A stretch of 64,000 nucleotides of DNA from Shewanella zhangzhouensis (GCF_019457615.1 NZ_CP080414.1:3359501-3423500), one strand, 5' to 3'. Shown: positions 17,024 to 26,040, numbered from the stretch's first letter. Numbers and translations: made by a program. The notes: a model not told the origin generated them from the letters alone.

Positions 17024-19848
17024 ATGGCACGCACCCGCTCACTGTGCTCGGCAACGGCGATGGCCGGTAACTGACCGGCCTCACGCTGCAGCGTCAGCCT
17101 GTGGTTTTCATCCCGCAAGGTACAGTAAGCGGCAATCAGCTGCTGCGCCACAGGCAAAGGCAGTATGTCGAGTTCGGCGGCCGTCTGGAAAATCCGCACG
17201 TTATCAGACCATACGGTCAAATCCTCAAACTCTGCGCTACCCGCCAACACCAGATACTGGGCAATAAACTCAATATCCGTAATGCCACCCGGGCTCTGCT
17301 TCAAATCGAACATGCCCTCGTCCACTTTCAGCAGGTGCTCACGCATCTTGGTACGCATGGCTTTAACCTCGCCCTTGAGCACGGCAGGATCCCGTAGCTT
17401 GCCAAGCACCTCGGCGCGGATCTCACTGAAACGGGCCGCCAACTGGTTATCACCAAACACAAAGCGCGACCGCACCAGCGCCTGATGTTCCCAGGTCCAG
17501 GCTTCCTGCTGCTGATATTCGCCAAAGCGTTCTATCTCACTCACCAGTAAACCCGATGCACCTGAGGGGCGCAGCCGCATATCCACTTCATAGAGTTCCC
17601 CTGAGGTGGTGCGGGTGGAGAAGAGGTGCAAAATGCGCTGAGCGAGTTTGAGATAAAAATGGCTGGTTTCGATTTGCCGCTCGCCGGTGGTGAGCCCTGT
17701 GCCCTGATGATTGTGCAAAAACACCAAATCCAAATCGGAGCCATAACCCAGCTCAATACCGCCGAGTTTGCCGTAGGCAATCACGGCAAAGCCCATCTGC
17801 CCGGGCTCGAGATGCGACGGAACCCCATGACGGGCAGCAACCTGACCCCATGCCTGATGTACCACCTGCTCAATGATGGCTTCGGCGAGGAAGGTCAGAT
17901 GGTCGCTGACCTGCATAATAGGGAGTACCCCGGTGACGTCAGCGGCGGCAATCTTGAGTTGCTGGGTCAGCTTGAACTGACGCAGGGCTTCCATTTGCTG
18001 CTCCATGTCATCTTCGGGCACCCGCAGCAAATACTGACGCAGCTCACTGCCATAGTCGTCAAGGGAAGTAATGTCATAGAGGGCGGCAGGATCGATAAGT
18101 TCATCCAGCAGCATGGGAAACTTGGCCAGCTGATCGGCAATCCAGGGGCTGGCACAGCATAGGCTGACCAACTGAGCTCTGGCGCCCGGGTTTTCACACA
18201 GGAGCTCCAGATAGGTGGTACGTGTCAGTACCTGTTCAACCACATTAAAAACAGGGGCAAAGGCCGCCGATGGCGTGGGCATGGACACCAGTTCCCCCAA
18301 CAGCTTGGGCATCAGACGATCGAGAGTTTCCCGCCCTCTGGGACCTATGGGACGGCGCGACATGGTTTCACGCCAGCCCTGAAGCAAAGGCCAGAGTGCC
18401 GGATCGTCGATGTGCTGATCTTTCAGCAGCGCTTCGGCATGGTCGTCTTCCTGCACATTCCAGAACTGCCAGGTCCAGTGCTCGTGATTGTCTTCGGCTT
18501 CTTCGCCGCCCACTGTGGCGCGAAAGTGACGGTGAATTTTGCCCATGGCCGCTTCGATATGGGCGCGCAGGTCAAACTCATTGGCCATTTCCAGGGCACA
18601 GCACAATCGCTGCCAATCCAGCGGGTTATCCGGTAGGGTTTGGGTTTGTTTGTCGTCGATGGCCTGAAGCAGGTTTTCAACCCTTCTGAGCAGCACATAA
18701 GCGTTTTTCAGCTCATCCACCGCCAGGTATTCCAGTTGGCCCAGGCTGTACAGGGTATCTATGGCGCCAAAAAGACTCTGGGTGCGCAGGCTGGGTTCAC
18801 GCCCGCCCCGAATAAGCTGAAAGCTTTGCACCACGAACTCGACTTCACGGATACCGCCGGCGCCCAATTTAATGTTGTCGGTCAGGTGGCGGCGTCTCAC
18901 TTCCTGGGCGATAAGCTGCTTCATGCGGCGCAGCGATTCTATCGCCGAAAAGTCGATATAACGGCGGTAAACAAAGGGGCGCAGCAAACTGTGCAGCTCA
19001 TCGCTGTAGCCGCTCCAGGGGCCCAGCGCCCGGGCCTTGACCATGGCGTAGCGCTCCCAGTCACGGCCCTGCTCCTGATAATAGTCTTCCAGTGCACTGA
19101 AACTGACCACCAAAGGGCCGCTCTCCCCGTAGGGGCGCAGGCGCATATCTACCCGGAACACAAAACCATCGACCGTGACCTGAGACAGGAGATTCACCAG
19201 TCGCTGTCCCATGCGGATAAAAAACTGCTGGTTATCCAGCGATTTGCGCCCACCCTGGGTTTCGCCGTGCTCGGGGAAAGTAAAAATCAGGTCGATGTCA
19301 GAGGAGAAATTCAGCTCACGGCCCCCCAGTTTACCCATCCCCAGGATCATCAGGGGCTGAGGGCGACCATCCGCATCCGTGGGAATGCCGAGGCTTTGGC
19401 ACATTTCCCGGTAGAGCCAATCCCGGCCCGCAATAATCAGGGCTTCGGCAAGGGAAGAAATATCCAGCAGTGACTCACCGAGCGGCACCTTACCGGTAAA
19501 GTCGCGCCAGGCCAGACGCGCCATCTGAAAGTTGCGATAACGCCTCAGTACGGCCTTGGCCTCCTCTTCGGCCGTGACAGACGCCAGCGCCTGATGCAGC
19601 TCCCGGTCAAATGCACTTCTGTCGACCTTGTCCAGCAGACCATCAAAGAGCTGACCGATGCGCTCGGGATGGCGCGACAGCTCTCTGGCAATAAAATCGC
19701 TCAGCCCGGCAACCTGTTCCAGTTCCCGGCGCTGCACCGAGTCGAGCCCAATCAGAGACTCAGGATGGTGCGCCTCCAGAGATGCCAGCCACAGGCTGCC
19801 TTTTTCTTTGATTTCTTTCGGTATTTCTGCCTGATGTTGCTGCGACAT
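16963..19848 (-). CDS. glnE: Glutamine synthetase adenylyltransferase / adenylyl-removing enzyme
   Basis: Bifunctional enzyme that adenylylates and deadenylylates glutamine synthetase in response to PII. The 961-residue protein has two nucleotidyltransferase units: GRELNFSSDIDLIF near residue 180 and IELGYGSDLDLVFL near residue 700, each with the GS...DxD metal site. Each unit is followed by a helical domain including LKLGAGGIREVEF and LKQSPGGITDIEF. The ATG at 19848 (AGGGA 6 bases upstream) is chosen over the TTG at 19863. Full family length. Its 3' end overlaps the LysR gene antisense. A 17-bp palindrome lies 23 bases upstream but probably belongs to the opposite unit. Confidence 0.95.
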   Translation of the reverse strand: MSQQHQAEIPKEIKEKGSLWLASLEAHHPESLIGLDSVQRRELEQVAGLSDFIARELSRHPERIGQLFDGLLDKVDRSAFDRELHQALASVTAEEEAKAVLRRYRNFQMARLAWRDFTGKVPLGESLLDISSLAEALIIAGRDWLYREMCQSLGIPTDADGRPQPLMILGMGKLGGRELNFSSDIDLIFTFPEHGETQGGRKSLDNQQFFIRMGQRLVNLLSQVTVDGFVFRVDMRLRPYGESGPLVVSFSALEDYYQEQGRDWERYAMVKARALGPWSGYSDELHSLLRPFVYRRYIDFSAIESLRRMKQLIAQEVRRRHLTDNIKLGAGGIREVEFVVQSFQLIRGGREPSLRTQSLFGAIDTLYSLGQLEYLAVDELKNAYVLLRRVENLLQAIDDKQTQTLPDNPLDWQRLCCALEMANEFDLRAHIEAAMGKIHRHFRATVGGEEAEDNHEHWTWQFWNVQEDDHAEALLKDQHIDDPALWPLLQGWRETMSRRPIGPRGRETLDRLMPKLLGELVSMPTPSAAFAPVFNVVEQVLTRTTYLELLCENPGARAQLVSLCCASPWIADQLAKFPMLLDELIDPAALYDITSLDDYGSELRQYLLRVPEDDMEQQMEALRQFKLTQQLKIAAADVTGVLPIMQVSDHLTFLAEAIIEQVVHQAWGQVAARHGVPSHLEPGQMGFAVIAYGKLGGIELGYGSDLDLVFLHNHQGTGLTTGERQIETSHFYLKLAQRILHLFSTRTTSGELYEVDMRLRPSGASGLLVSEIERFGEYQQQEAWTWEHQALVRSRFVFGDNQLAARFSEIRAEVLGKLRDPAVLKGEVKAMRTKMREHLLKVDEGMFDLKQSPGGITDIEFIAQYLVLAGSAEFEDLTVWSDNVRIFQTAAELDILPLPVAQQLIAAYCTLRDENHRLTLQREAGQLPAIAVAEHSERVRAIYADVLGGNSDELPVESRAQ

Positions 19849-19870
19849 AGTGTTCCCTGACAACCGAGTA

Positions 19871-19887
19871 TCGACATATTATGTCGA
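19871..19887 (+). promoter_or_regulatory. 17-bp palindromic operator, copy 1 of 3
   Basis: TCGACATATTATGTCGA is a perfect palindrome whose 13-bp core GACATATTATGTC recurs exactly twice before yjfI. As at that site, the operator's first half is part of a -35-like element (TCGACA 19871-19876), with TATAGG 17 bases later as a possible -10. This would drive the lipoprotein-DUF350-aminopropyltransferase unit with a leader of ~160 bases. It also lies 23 bases upstream of glnE on the other strand. Confidence 0.65.
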
Positions 19888-20064
19888 GAATGATATAGGT
19901 AGTGGGTCTGCATTCCCGCATCCCGGGGGCAAGACGCCGATACCCGGATAAGGTTACTATAAACCTCTGGGGATGACCTACGGGTTAACCCGATAATATT
20001 CCCTGAATTTTTTAATGCACTGCCCAAGGCGTTCGCCTGCGGTGCAGGGATTAACGGAGTGAAA

Positions 20065-21042
20065 ATGGCAGGATGGCTAAAACGCATCTTTCTCCCGCTG
20101 GGAGCTGTGATGCTGATGCTTGGCCTGGGAGGCTGCGGCGACGATGGCGCGGCCCAGCAGGCAAAGGAAATCGAAAAATACCTCGCGCTCACAGAGAGTC
20201 GTATCAACACCCTCGGTGGTATGCTGGATAAGGGGGAAATCCGCAACGCGACCCTGATTGCCCAATATGCCGAGCGGCTGAAGACTCAGGATGCGTCCTT
20301 GGCGCCCATCATTGACGCCCTGTCCCAGGATGCGGCCCGGGGTCCTCTGTATCAAAGCCTGGTCAGACGCCGCAGCGACGCCCTCGCCCCCGTCAACTTT
20401 GTCGATGAAGACATGCGCCTTGCGGAGCTGGAAAACCTCTATCAGGCGGCCGACCCTATTCTTTATAACGACATGCTGTCAGACCCCCTCAATGCACTGG
20501 CGGACATGTCTGGCGGCACCCTGCAGCGGATGAATGCCATCAGCCGCGAAGCCGAGCTTGCCGCCAATGGCGAAGACTTCGGACCGGGCAGTCAGCTCGT
20601 CGGCAACCCCACTTATGGTCAATGGCAAACCGGCAGCGACGGCACTTCATTCTGGGCCTGGTATGGCATGTACGCCATGTTCTCCAACCTGTTCCACCGG
20701 CCTGTTTACTACGATACCTGGTCAGGTCGTCGTCATTACAGCTATTACAACGATGTGGGCCGTTATCGATACAGCTCCCCAAGGGATTTGGCGCGCCAGC
20801 AGCAGGTCTTTACCCAGGCGAAAAAACGCTTCGACAGCCAGGGCAAACGGTTTGATAGCCCCTATGCCAAAACCCGCAGCGGTGCCAGCGGCCTGTCGCG
20901 ACAGAGCCAACAGGCACCCAGTGTGGCCCAGGCCGCCAAGGCCCGTACCGAAAAACAGAAATTCCGCTCCAACTATGCCAAGGACAGCAGTTTTCGCGAT
21001 GCCAAAAACCGCACCAGCCGCAGCACCCGACGTGGCAAGTGA
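20065..21042 (+). CDS. Lipoprotein of the PspA/aminopropyltransferase regulon
   Basis: A 325-residue predicted lipoprotein. The signal peptide ends LGLGGC with Cys24. Residues ~30-190 are helical and acidic, then a Trp/Tyr-rich patch (TSFWAWYGMYAMFSNLFHRPVYY) and a long basic, Ser/Arg/Gln-rich tail ending RSTRRGK. The overall plan of lipobox, aromatic patch and basic repetitive tail resembles E. coli YjfM (DUF1190), which sits in an equivalent operon, but I see no clear sequence match. CGGAG lies 5 bases before ATG 20065. Its stop is 23 bases from the DUF350 start. It could be the envelope sensor or anchor of the system. Confidence 0.7.
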   Translation: MAGWLKRIFLPLGAVMLMLGLGGCGDDGAAQQAKEIEKYLALTESRINTLGGMLDKGEIRNATLIAQYAERLKTQDASLAPIIDALSQDAARGPLYQSLVRRRSDALAPVNFVDEDMRLAELENLYQAADPILYNDMLSDPLNALADMSGGTLQRMNAISREAELAANGEDFGPGSQLVGNPTYGQWQTGSDGTSFWAWYGMYAMFSNLFHRPVYYDTWSGRRHYSYYNDVGRYRYSSPRDLARQQQVFTQAKKRFDSQGKRFDSPYAKTRSGASGLSRQSQQAPSVAQAAKARTEKQKFRSNYAKDSSFRDAKNRTSRSTRRGK

Positions 21043-21065
21043 GCCCAGAAATTAAGGATCTGATG

Positions 21066-21965
21066 ATGACACTGTTACAAGACTATGGCCTGACACAAGA
21101 ACTGTTGCTGATCCTGGCCATCGACCTCACCATCGCCGTGCTGCTGCTCACTGCCATGCGTTATCTGCAGGGGTGGAGCGTCAAGGTCAACAGCAGCCAT
21201 GAGTTGGCGGAAAAAGACAACGCCGCCTTTGGCATCAGCACTGCCGGCGCTGTACTGGCATTGGGCATTGTGCTCACGGGCGCTATCACGGGTGCTGCAG
21301 CACCCGATTACCTCACCGAAGCCATCGGCATGAGCGCCTATGGTCTGTTTGGTATGCTGCTGATTAAAGTCGGCCGGGTAATGCACGATAAAATCGCCCT
21401 CAACAACATCGACAAAAATGCTCAAATACTCAAAGGCAACTTGTCGGTGGCACTGGTGGACGCCGCTGCGGCTGTGGCCACGGCCATTATCATTCGCGCC
21501 AGCCTACTGTGGGTTGAAGACTTAACCATCAATACCTTTATTGCCATCGGCACCGCCTTTGTGGTGTCGCAATTGATGCTGGTCCTGCTGACACGGCTTC
21601 GCGAAAACCGCTACAGCACCCGTAATCAGGGCGCCTGTATGCAGGAAGCCCTTGCCAAGGGCCATACTGCCCTGGCCATTCGCCACGCAGGGCACATGCT
21701 GGCCATGGCCTTAACCTTCAATGCCGCAAGCCACTTTATCCTGTTCTCACCAACGGCCTATGTAACCAACCTCCTCGGCTGGCTGTGTTTCTCGCTGGTG
21801 ATGCTGCTAACACTCTCGCTGCTGCTGAAGCTGGTCAAACTGCTGGTGCTGGCCCGAATCGACCTCGCCGATGAAATCGAGCGCCAACATAATGTGGGCC
21901 TCGCGTCAGTAGAGGTTGCCATCAGTATTGCCATTGCACTTATTCTCACCGGATTGATGGCCTAA
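21066..21965 (+). CDS. DUF350 (YjfL-like) multi-pass membrane protein
   Basis: A 299-residue inner-membrane protein with about eight hydrophobic helices in two tandem DUF350-type halves; the ends ...AFGISTAGAVLALGIVLTGAI and ...NVGLASVEVAISIAIALILTG are related repeats. DUF350 proteins accompany PspA paralogues and polyamine-type enzymes; a channel or carrier function is suspected but unproven. ATG 21066 is preferred (AAGGA 7 bases upstream) over GTG 21039 and ATG 21063. It precedes the aminopropyltransferase by 3 bases. Confidence 0.82.
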   Translation: MTLLQDYGLTQELLLILAIDLTIAVLLLTAMRYLQGWSVKVNSSHELAEKDNAAFGISTAGAVLALGIVLTGAITGAAAPDYLTEAIGMSAYGLFGMLLIKVGRVMHDKIALNNIDKNAQILKGNLSVALVDAAAAVATAIIIRASLLWVEDLTINTFIAIGTAFVVSQLMLVLLTRLRENRYSTRNQGACMQEALAKGHTALAIRHAGHMLAMALTFNAASHFILFSPTAYVTNLLGWLCFSLVMLLTLSLLLKLVKLLVLARIDLADEIERQHNVGLASVEVAISIAIALILTGLMA

Positions 21966-21968
21966 GCC

Positions 21969-23684
21969 ATGGCGCTGGCACAGGACCTGCCTCGGCCGCC
22001 AACCCAGGCCAAACATCTCGGCCGCCTGGATGATGCTCTGCTATTGGGGATCATGGCGCTTTTGGCCGGGTGTGGCCTTATTTACGAGTATCTGCTCAGC
22101 CACTACGCCGGGCGAATTCTCGGTGCCATGGAAGCCGCCATCTACACCATGATTGGCCTGATGATTGTGGCCATGGGGGCCGGCGCCTTCGCTGCCCGGG
22201 CTATCCGCAATCCCTTTGCCGGTTTCGCATTGCTGGAGCTGACAGTGGCCCTGCTTGGTGCCTCCAGCGTGCTGTTTTGTGCCGCCGCCATTGGCCTCAC
22301 CCAAAGATTGCCACAGCTATTGGCCGACACCTTTGGTTTGCCGCCGGACCTCTTGCCAACCGGCGGGTTTCTGGGCCAGATACAACAGCTGATGCAGTAT
22401 CTGCCCTATCTGGTGGGCACCTTACTTGGGCTGTTAATCGGTATGGAAATCCCGCTTATCGCCAGGGTGCGCCAGGCACTCTCCGACGAGCATCTGCTGC
22501 ACAATGCCGGCACCATCTATGGTGCCGACTATCTGGGTGCAGGGGTTGGCGCCGCCATCTGGGTGGGTCTGATGCTGGCCATGGATATTCAGCTCGCGGC
22601 CGCCCTCACCGCCAGCGTGAATCTGTTGGCAGGTTTGGCTTTTATCCTGCGTTTCAGAACTCGCCTCAGACACTTTATGTGGCTATTGCTTGGGCATGTT
22701 CTGGCGTCCTTCGCCCTTATGCTGCTGGCGTTTAAAGGCCCGGCACTGGAGCAGGACTTCAATAGCCTGCTCTACAAAGACCGGGTGATTTACTCCCAGG
22801 CAACCCGCTTTCAGCAACTGGTATTCACCGAAAGACTCAGGGGCAAGGCGCCCCCCGTGTATTCCCTGTATCTGAATGGTCGTTTGCAGTTTTCCACACA
22901 GGATGAGGCCATATATCACGGCTTTTTGGTGTGGCCGGCTATGATGGCAGCAGCCAGACACGACAGGGTGCTGATTATCGGTGGCGGTGACGGCATGGCC
23001 GCCCGGGATGTGCTCCAGTGGCAGCCCAACGAAGTGGTACTGATGGACCTGGATGAACAGCTGGTTCGCCTGTTTCAATCACCGGCTGACGATATGCCAC
23101 CACGCCTGTCCAACACGCTGCTGACGCAGAATGCCGGGGCACTGCAGGACCCAAGACTCACGCTGATGTTTGATGATGCCTTCAATGGCGTAGACAGGCT
23201 CATAGAAGCTGGCCGTCACTTTGATGTGGTGATAGTGGACTTGCCGGACCCAAGTCATCCGGATCTTTCCAAGCTCTATTCCGATCTCTTTTACCGCAAA
23301 CTCAAAGAACTGCTAAGCCACGACGGCGCCATTGCGATTCAATCCACCTCTCCCTGGCATGCCACCCGCGCCTTCCTGAGTGTGGGTAACACCCTGGCGT
23401 CGGCGGGATTCAACATTGCCCGCTATCACCAAAACGTCCCCAGCTTCGGTGAGTGGGGCTGGACCCTGGGTACCCTATCGGGCAACGCCAAGACAAAAGT
23501 CATGGCGGCAAAGCCCATCCCCCATACCTGGCTCAGCAAAGAGATGATAAACGGTGCCTTTGCCTTTCCTCCGGGATTTGAAGAGCGGGCTGGGGCGGTG
23601 GATATCAACCGCTTCGGGTCGCAGGTGATTTATCAATATCATCAGGAAGCATGGCAAGAAGAGAGCGGTATCAATTTGTTTTAA
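21969..23684 (+). CDS. Membrane-anchored spermidine-synthase-like aminopropyltransferase
   Basis: A 571-residue protein. Residues ~20-260 hold about seven transmembrane helices; residues ~270-571 are a spermidine-synthase fold. That domain contains VLIIGGGDGMAARDVL (decarboxylated-SAM binding), VVLMDLDEQLV and VIVDLPDPSHPDLSKLYS, the catalytic Asp region. Soluble SpeE enzymes lack the membrane half; this architecture belongs to the PspA-associated branch, whose substrate is unknown. No S-adenosylmethionine decarboxylase is in the window. A lipid or surface-bound amine acceptor is an inference from the membrane anchor. Confidence 0.85.
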   Translation: MALAQDLPRPPTQAKHLGRLDDALLLGIMALLAGCGLIYEYLLSHYAGRILGAMEAAIYTMIGLMIVAMGAGAFAARAIRNPFAGFALLELTVALLGASSVLFCAAAIGLTQRLPQLLADTFGLPPDLLPTGGFLGQIQQLMQYLPYLVGTLLGLLIGMEIPLIARVRQALSDEHLLHNAGTIYGADYLGAGVGAAIWVGLMLAMDIQLAAALTASVNLLAGLAFILRFRTRLRHFMWLLLGHVLASFALMLLAFKGPALEQDFNSLLYKDRVIYSQATRFQQLVFTERLRGKAPPVYSLYLNGRLQFSTQDEAIYHGFLVWPAMMAAARHDRVLIIGGGDGMAARDVLQWQPNEVVLMDLDEQLVRLFQSPADDMPPRLSNTLLTQNAGALQDPRLTLMFDDAFNGVDRLIEAGRHFDVVIVDLPDPSHPDLSKLYSDLFYRKLKELLSHDGAIAIQSTSPWHATRAFLSVGNTLASAGFNIARYHQNVPSFGEWGWTLGTLSGNAKTKVMAAKPIPHTWLSKEMINGAFAFPPGFEERAGAVDINRFGSQVIYQYHQEAWQEESGINLF

Positions 23685-23758
23685 CAGGGAAAACCATTAA
23701 AACAGTTCACGCCGTAAAACAGGCTACACACAGGGCGGAAAAACGACCAAGATAACGC

Positions 23759-23807
23759 TTGACATATTATGTCCCGGTGTTATCTTGAACAACAGACATA
23801 TTATGTC
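23759..23807 (+). promoter_or_regulatory. Promoter bracketed by two identical palindromic operators
   Basis: GACATATTATGTC occurs at 23761-23773 and 23795-23807, 34 bases apart. The first copy supplies GACA of a consensus -35 (TTGACA 23759-23764); 16 bases later is TATCTT (23781-23786) as -10. The second copy would cover +1 to about +15 and ends 3 bases before the GAGAGG ribosome site of yjfI. Operators overlapping -35 and +1 are a classical repressor layout. Confidence 0.75.
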
Positions 23808-23820
23808 AGAGAGGACAACT

Positions 23821-24234
23821 ATGAATATCCACGCTATCGCCAATCATCTCAATGGACTGGGTGACAACAGCCAGACCGGCTTCAGGTTTGATTGTTATCC
23901 CATCGAAGGTGATGTGGAGGTACTGCAGGTCAATATCGTAGGCCGGGAGGAGATCCCGATTTTTGTGTCGGTTACCGATAATCAGGTGCTCTGCATCAGC
24001 TACCTGTGGGGTGAAGACGAAGTCAAAACCGAGACCCGTGCCGAGATGTTTGAAACCATGCTGGAACTGAACATCCCCATGCCACTGTCGGCCTTTGCCA
24101 AAATCGACGACAAATATGTGGTATATGGCGCGCTGTCGCTCAAGTCCAGCATGGCTGAAATAGAACAGGAGCTCAGTGTCCTGTCAGACAACTGTCTCGA
24201 AGTTATCGCCGAAATGGCCGATTACCTGAATTAA
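23821..24234 (+). CDS. yjfI: YjfI-like protein (DUF2170)
   Basis: A 137-residue acidic soluble protein of the DUF2170 family, typified by VLQVNIVGREEIPIFVSVTDNQVLCISYLWGEDEV (read in two halves) and MPLSAFAKIDDKYVVYGAL. The first ATG with a good site (GAGAGG, ATG 23821) is chosen over 23785, which lies upstream of the predicted transcript start. In E. coli yjfI precedes the PspA paralogue yjfJ, exactly as here (10-base gap). Function unknown; the fold resembles secretion-chaperone-like small domains, so a partner or regulator of PspA is plausible. Confidence 0.85.
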   Translation: MNIHAIANHLNGLGDNSQTGFRFDCYPIEGDVEVLQVNIVGREEIPIFVSVTDNQVLCISYLWGEDEVKTETRAEMFETMLELNIPMPLSAFAKIDDKYVVYGALSLKSSMAEIEQELSVLSDNCLEVIAEMADYLN

Positions 24235-24244
24235 GGAGCGCATT

Positions 24245-24934
24245 ATGGGCATTCTCAACAAAATTCTGACCGCCTTTCGCGGTGGCGCCAACGAAATTGG
24301 CCAAAACATTGTCGATGCTAACTCGACCCGTATTTTTGAGCAGGAAATTCGCGACGCCGAAAAACACCTGACCAAAGCCAAGCGCGACCTGACCGACGTG
24401 ATGGCCAAAGAAATGGCTGCCGCCCGTGAAGTTGACCGCTTGAAGCGCACCATTGGTGAGCATGAAGGCTACGCAACCCAGGCGCTGGAAAAAGGCAATG
24501 AGGCACTGGCTCTGGAAGTGGCCGAAAAGATTGCCCAGCTGGAGCAGGAACTGGCCGAGCAGCAATCCGCCAACGAGGCCTTCTCCAATAACGCCGCCAA
24601 GCTGAAAGAACTGGTGAAGAAAACCGAGCGTCAGTTGGCCGATTATCAGCGTCAACTGTCGATGGTAAAAACCACCGAAAGCGTGCAAAAGGCCACCGCC
24701 TCCATCACAGACTCTTTTGCTTCCAGCAACTCCAAGCTGCTGAATGCCAAAGAATCACTGGAGCGTATCAAGGCCCGTCAGCAGCAGTTTGACGACCGTA
24801 TGAAGGCCGCCGAAACCCTCGAGAGCGAAAACAGTGACAAGTCACTGGCTGCCAAACTGGCTGAAGCCGGTATCGGCGAGCAAAAGAGCGATGCCAATGC
24901 CGTACTTGAAAGGCTCAAGGCACGTAAAGGTTAA
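24245..24934 (+). CDS. yjfJ: PspA/IM30-family protein (YjfJ paralogue)
   Basis: A 229-residue coiled-coil protein of the PspA/Vipp1 (ESCRT-III-like) family: N-terminal amphipathic helix MGILNKILTAFRGGANEIGQ, then almost uninterrupted heptads to residue ~200 and a disordered Asp/Ala tail. Such proteins bind and remodel stressed inner membrane. No PspB/C/F genes are nearby; instead the neighbours are DUF2170, DUF2491 and a channel, so this is the Yjf-type rather than the sigma-54 phage-shock type. AAGGAG lies 6 bases upstream. A hairpin follows the stop and may lower expression of the downstream genes. Confidence 0.92.
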   Translation: MGILNKILTAFRGGANEIGQNIVDANSTRIFEQEIRDAEKHLTKAKRDLTDVMAKEMAAAREVDRLKRTIGEHEGYATQALEKGNEALALEVAEKIAQLEQELAEQQSANEAFSNNAAKLKELVKKTERQLADYQRQLSMVKTTESVQKATASITDSFASSNSKLLNAKESLERIKARQQQFDDRMKAAETLESENSDKSLAAKLAEAGIGEQKSDANAVLERLKARKG

Positions 24935-24950
24935 TCGCCTCGATACATAC

Positions 24951-24979
24951 AACACCCGGGCCAAACGGCGCCGGGTGTT
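24951..24979 (+). terminator. Hairpin between pspA and yjfK (attenuator-like)
   Basis: AACACCCGG and CCGGGTGTT pair across an 11-base loop, followed by T-rich TGTGTTTGTT rather than a clean T-run. It lies in the 99-base gap between yjfJ and yjfK. It may set a high PspA level relative to the distal genes, or mark a third transcript. Confidence 0.45.
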
Positions 24980-25033
24980 TGTGTTTGTTCTGTACCAGCC
25001 GTTATACACTTCATCCGCGCACGGAGCTCTGAC

Positions 25034-25681
25034 ATGAGTTTTTTTAAAAGCCTCTTCGGTGACAAGTCCGTTCCTCCCAGAGTCATCAAGCACCCCAAAG
25101 AGCTGAAAAAAGGCGACATTATCAGCCTGGACAATGACTTTGGCCTGCCGCAGCAACTGCGCGGCCAGTCGTTGGAAGTGATTGCGGTCAATACCTATGA
25201 GTTTGAGCGCAGTCAGGAAACCGAATGGCAGCTCAAAGGGGCCGGTGGCGATACTCTCTACATAAGCCTGGTGGATGACGATGAGCCAGCGCTGTGCTTC
25301 AGCCTGAAGATACAGCGCAGCGACGTGGAAACCCTGTTTGACCTGGATGCCTTCAGCGACATTTTTGAAGAAGATTGCAAAGCTAGTCTCTCGACGCAGC
25401 AGGTCCCATCCCATCTTGAGCAATGGGTTGCAAATCAATACCATGAAGTGGTGTTCGCCCAGTTCGGCTATTTCCATCGTGAAGACTACCGTGGCCTGAA
25501 ACCGCCTCAGGATGCCAATGGCGCCACGGGTGAACCCTTTGAGCGCTATCTGCTGGAAGATACGAGCGAAACTTATTCGGTGGAAGTGGAAGTGTACGAA
25601 GGTGGAGAGACAGACGTGCTTGTCGGCCTGACAAAGCCCCTTGGGATTATTCGAGAGTACTGGCCAGGAACCCCATCATGA
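25034..25681 (+). CDS. yjfK: YjfK-like protein (DUF2491)
   Basis: A 215-residue soluble acidic protein of the DUF2491 family, conserved next to PspA paralogues. Recognisable parts are VIKHPKELKKGDIISLDNDFGLP, YISLVDDDEPALCFSLKIQR and the C-terminal GGETDVLVGLTKPLGIIREYWPG. No membrane segment or catalytic motif is seen. GGAGC lies 8 bases before the ATG. Its stop overlaps the next gene by ATGA, indicating coupled translation with the ribbon-helix-helix protein. Confidence 0.82.
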   Translation: MSFFKSLFGDKSVPPRVIKHPKELKKGDIISLDNDFGLPQQLRGQSLEVIAVNTYEFERSQETEWQLKGAGGDTLYISLVDDDEPALCFSLKIQRSDVETLFDLDAFSDIFEEDCKASLSTQQVPSHLEQWVANQYHEVVFAQFGYFHREDYRGLKPPQDANGATGEPFERYLLEDTSETYSVEVEVYEGGETDVLVGLTKPLGIIREYWPGTPS

Positions 25682-26007
25682 CCAAGACCAAACACCCGCT
25701 GCCGGAAACCTGGCTGCAAAACCAAAAGGCCGCCAAGGCGACTCAGGTTGCCTTCGATTTGGATGAAAAGTTTCAGTACCAGATCCGCAAAGCCGCACTG
25801 GATGCCAATCGCAGCCCATCGGATCAAATTCGCTCCATCCTGGGGCTGCCGGTGGCCAAGCGGCCAACCCGCCCCAGGCTCACTGTATCACTGAGCCCTG
25901 ACGACTATGTTCGCCTGGCCGAAAAATACGGATTGAGTGCAGACAGTCAGCTTGAAATTAAAAAGCGGGTACTGGAAGACCTGGTCAATTTTGTTTCTGA
26001 AGACTGA
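25678..26007 (+). CDS. Putative double ribbon-helix-helix DNA-binding protein
   Basis: A 109-residue protein with two copies of a strand-helix-helix pattern. Residues 22-57 run from TQVAFDLDEKFQYQIRK through the turn NRSPSD to QIRSILGL. Residues 67-103 run from RLTVSLSPDDYVRLAEKYG through GLSADS to QLEIKKRVLEDL. Alternating hydrophobic strand residues followed by two amphipathic helices are the hallmark of Arc/MetJ-type repressors, which bind short palindromes. It overlaps yjfK by 4 bases and lies just upstream of the channel, so it is the best in-cluster candidate to bind the three GACATATTATGTC sites. The fold is inferred by eye only. Confidence 0.6.
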   Translation: MTKTKHPLPETWLQNQKAAKATQVAFDLDEKFQYQIRKAALDANRSPSDQIRSILGLPVAKRPTRPRLTVSLSPDDYVRLAEKYGLSADSQLEIKKRVLEDLVNFVSED

Positions 26008-26040
26008 GTTACAGCCAAATCCAGGACTTGGGGGAGTCAG

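Noticed and set aside
23759..24934. Sigma-54/PspF-type phage-shock operon
   Set aside because: No -24/-12 element, pspB, pspC or pspF is seen; the promoter is sigma-70-like and the neighbours are Yjf-type.
24951..25033. Possible separate sigma-70 promoter before yjfK
   Set aside because: TATACA is present near 25003 but no -35 stands at suitable spacing, so I kept only the hairpin.
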